From the NCBI RefSeq assembly GCF_965638725.1, contig NC_134960.1, positions 5,458,501 to 5,522,500 of the forward strand: a stretch of 64,000 nt of DNA, in the 5' to 3' direction. Shown piece after piece: positions 61,992 to 64,000 of this stretch. This stretch comes from Aptenodytes patagonicus. Its lineage: Eukaryota > Chordata > Aves > Sphenisciformes > Spheniscidae. How positions within the stretch are numbered: position 1 is the stretch's first letter; the number at the start of each line of letters is the position of its first letter. The notes under the pieces were generated by a model. That model did no database searches and had not been told where the DNA came from. It saw nothing but the letters and a program-made list of their open reading frames with translations. The translations under genes and the position numbers were made by a program.

Positions 61992-64000
61992 CTAAGAAAA
62001 AGATTTATTCGCAGTTAATGGCTTGAAAAGTTCTTTTAAGAGGTCCAAGGAATTAAAAGAGCATGCGAGGTATAAAAACAACATACTTGTAACTTTTCAA
62101 TTTTAGAAAAACAGGCACATTATACTTGCTTTTATGTAAAACCATACATTCCACATCATAAAAAAACTACATAACCTTTCTGAAACACTGAACAAAAACT
62201 GAAAAGAGAAGCATCTTTGACGCAGTAAATGAACAGAAGCAGAATCAAGAAACAACAAAATCCCAGCCACACTGAAGTCACGAGGCACAGAACCTTTCTT
62301 CCTCTACATATAAAACAGGACCAGATAGTTCTCCTCTATTCCATAGGTAGCCTTATTCATATATAAGAAGCATTTCCAAACCCTTCTATGGAAGGCAATG
62401 TAGAAGTCTAAGAATCCAAACTTTAACATACTGAATGAATACTTACAATGGCAAATGTAGGAGCAAGAGCATTGAGAAGTTTCTGTGAAGCCCCTTGTCT
62501 ATCTTTGTTTCCAAACACAGAAGGTGTTTTTACTGAAGCAGTAAAATATAGCCAATTTAAAAACTAAAACAATATAGCCAGCTGACAATTCAACACAGCC
62601 ACCTTCATTTTTTAAAAAGCAACTAGGTCTAAAACATAAAAAGGTAAACACAACAAAGCTGTGATTCGCAAAACCACTCTGTGACTGATTACTGGTCTCC
62701 CAAACTTGCAAACCCAGGAATTAAAGTATCAGCAGTAGCCTCAAGAAAATATGCTTTATAATATCTGCCACACGAGTATAAAACAAAACCACTGAATTAA
62801 GGAAAATTGAAACTTTAGAAGTTTAAGACTAACACAGAAGGCAGAGAGGAGGTATGTATTTAAGAGGGGTGCAATATGTTATACGGCGCTACATTCAGGG
62901 CAAGAAACATATTTATTCCTGACTTTCCTCTGGAATTGCAAGAGGATGCGCCAGTGACCCGCGCCCACCAGCACACAGTCAGCTGCCAGTGGGGCTGTGC
63001 CCAGTGCGGACAGCGGCCCTTCTGCACCCCCACCGCAGCAGCCCGGGAGGGAGCAGGACCCAACAGAAGCGCACTGTTGACATCTGGTGGAGAGAGCACG
63101 AAGTTAAAGGGACGCCCCGCCAGGCCTCAAACTTAGGGAAAAAACAAAAACAAAACCAACACACCACACGGACTGTTAGGCTTGGGAAACCCTTTTGCTA
63201 AAACATATAGTGACCCACAGACAAGTCAGTAATTTCAAAGCATGAGAGCACGGACCAACTAACTATACTTTAAAGAGCAGTCATCCCAACCTCAGGCGAT
63301 AGCCCTCAGCCTCCGGTCGCAGAAGTTACCGCCCAGCTTTATTTAACAGCCTCCTGCATGCAGCAGGGCTGTGTCAGTTCTCAGTGCTAGACATATTCCT
63401 GCAAAGAGCTGAAGAGACAGCAAACACTGCAAAGCTGCAGCACTTTGCTAGAACAGCTAGCAGAGCAGAAGCTGCTCAATCCAGAATTTGCTGCCCACGC
63501 TTGGCAGACCAGACCAATGGGTGAGGTGTCTACTGCAGTGAAGAGGAAGCAACCAGTTGCCTTAGTACTTGCCTTACCTGTCTGGCTAGAGGAGGGGTTT
63601 GTGGGATAGTTAAGCTTTAAAAATTCAGTATTCCTTGTTACCTTCCTCAGCAACTGCTGGTTATTTACCCTTCTTCCTCTTTAAAGAACATACATCATTT
63701 CTTAAGCCAACTGAATATGAGAAAATTCAGTTTATATCTTTCTATATTTCTGAGGAAGGGTTTGAGCCAAGATTTTATTAATAATTCACAAACCTGGCTT
63801 TGATGATACAAAAAGTACTTCTTCCGTGTATTATCACTTATATACCACGACTTGTTAGTACTAAAAATATTTGCCAGCAGAAGAAGGTTGTATCACAATA
63901 CCACATTTTCATTTCCCTCACAATTCTCCATCTCTATTTATCCCAGCATGACACGGTATTTTACTTCACAAAGTTAAATTTGTTGTGAGGAAAGGCAGAA
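61992..64000 (-). other. FAM13B: FAM13B intron, right edge
   Basis: No clearly conserved FAM13B exon was found here. A candidate exon at 62447-62532 and a GC-rich patch at 62930-63120 are described as findings. Other ORFs look random. Confidence 0.55.

Noticed and set aside
63387-63653. Minus-strand ORF of 88 residues at the right edge
   Set aside because: Ser/Cys-rich, unlike the expected RhoGAP-linked FAM13B sequence, and without fitting splice sites.

Overview
This is a 64 kb stretch of a vertebrate nuclear genome, almost certainly a bird. Three multi-exon genes can be read directly by splicing short conserved exons with GT/AG borders and matching phases. Their order, myotilin (MYOT, +), polycystin-2-like 2 (PKD2L2, +) and FAM13B (-), is the order I recall for human 5q31.2, so this is a conserved synteny block. 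The avian call rests on two minus-strand CR1 LINE 3' ends (13757 and 36480), two LTR fragments of types common in bird genomes, and short introns.

Layout. 1-450 is a GC/CpG-rich edge with a possible non-coding first exon ending at 262. 1938-14790 is MYOT: nine coding exons giving 500 residues, a serine-rich N-terminus, two Ig domains and a PDZ-ligand-like C-terminus. It is a sarcomeric Z-disc protein. 14790-15880 is a short spacer. 15880-16520 is a CpG island with the PKD2L2 first exon. PKD2L2 runs to 27941 in 14 coding exons (655 residues) with all the parts of a polycystin/TRPP channel subunit. 28080-30905 is intergenic sequence between two convergent 3' ends and holds a strong CTCF-like motif at 28581. 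FAM13B fills the rest on the minus strand: a 2.2 kb 3'UTR, then 20 coding exons up to 61991 encoding about 747 residues. The N-terminal RhoGAP domain is not in the window and must lie to the right of 64000.

The genes share no pathway that the sequence shows: one is a muscle cytoskeletal protein, one a cation channel subunit, one a Rho-GAP family protein. Their adjacency is ancestral synteny rather than a functional cluster. No prokaryotic features, CRISPR arrays, tRNAs or rRNAs were seen. The most interesting points are three in-frame FAM13B exons (24, 66 and 75 nt) that look like optional cassettes, a phase-compatible candidate alternative last exon and an alternative upstream exon of FAM13B, an LTR fragment that begins four bases inside a MYOT intron and forms part of its splice donor, a perfect 27-copy GGAAG array near a MYOT exon, a sense LTR with its own poly(A) signal inside MYOT, and an unclassified repeat pair in FAM13B introns. 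Human comparisons are from memory and were not run as alignments.
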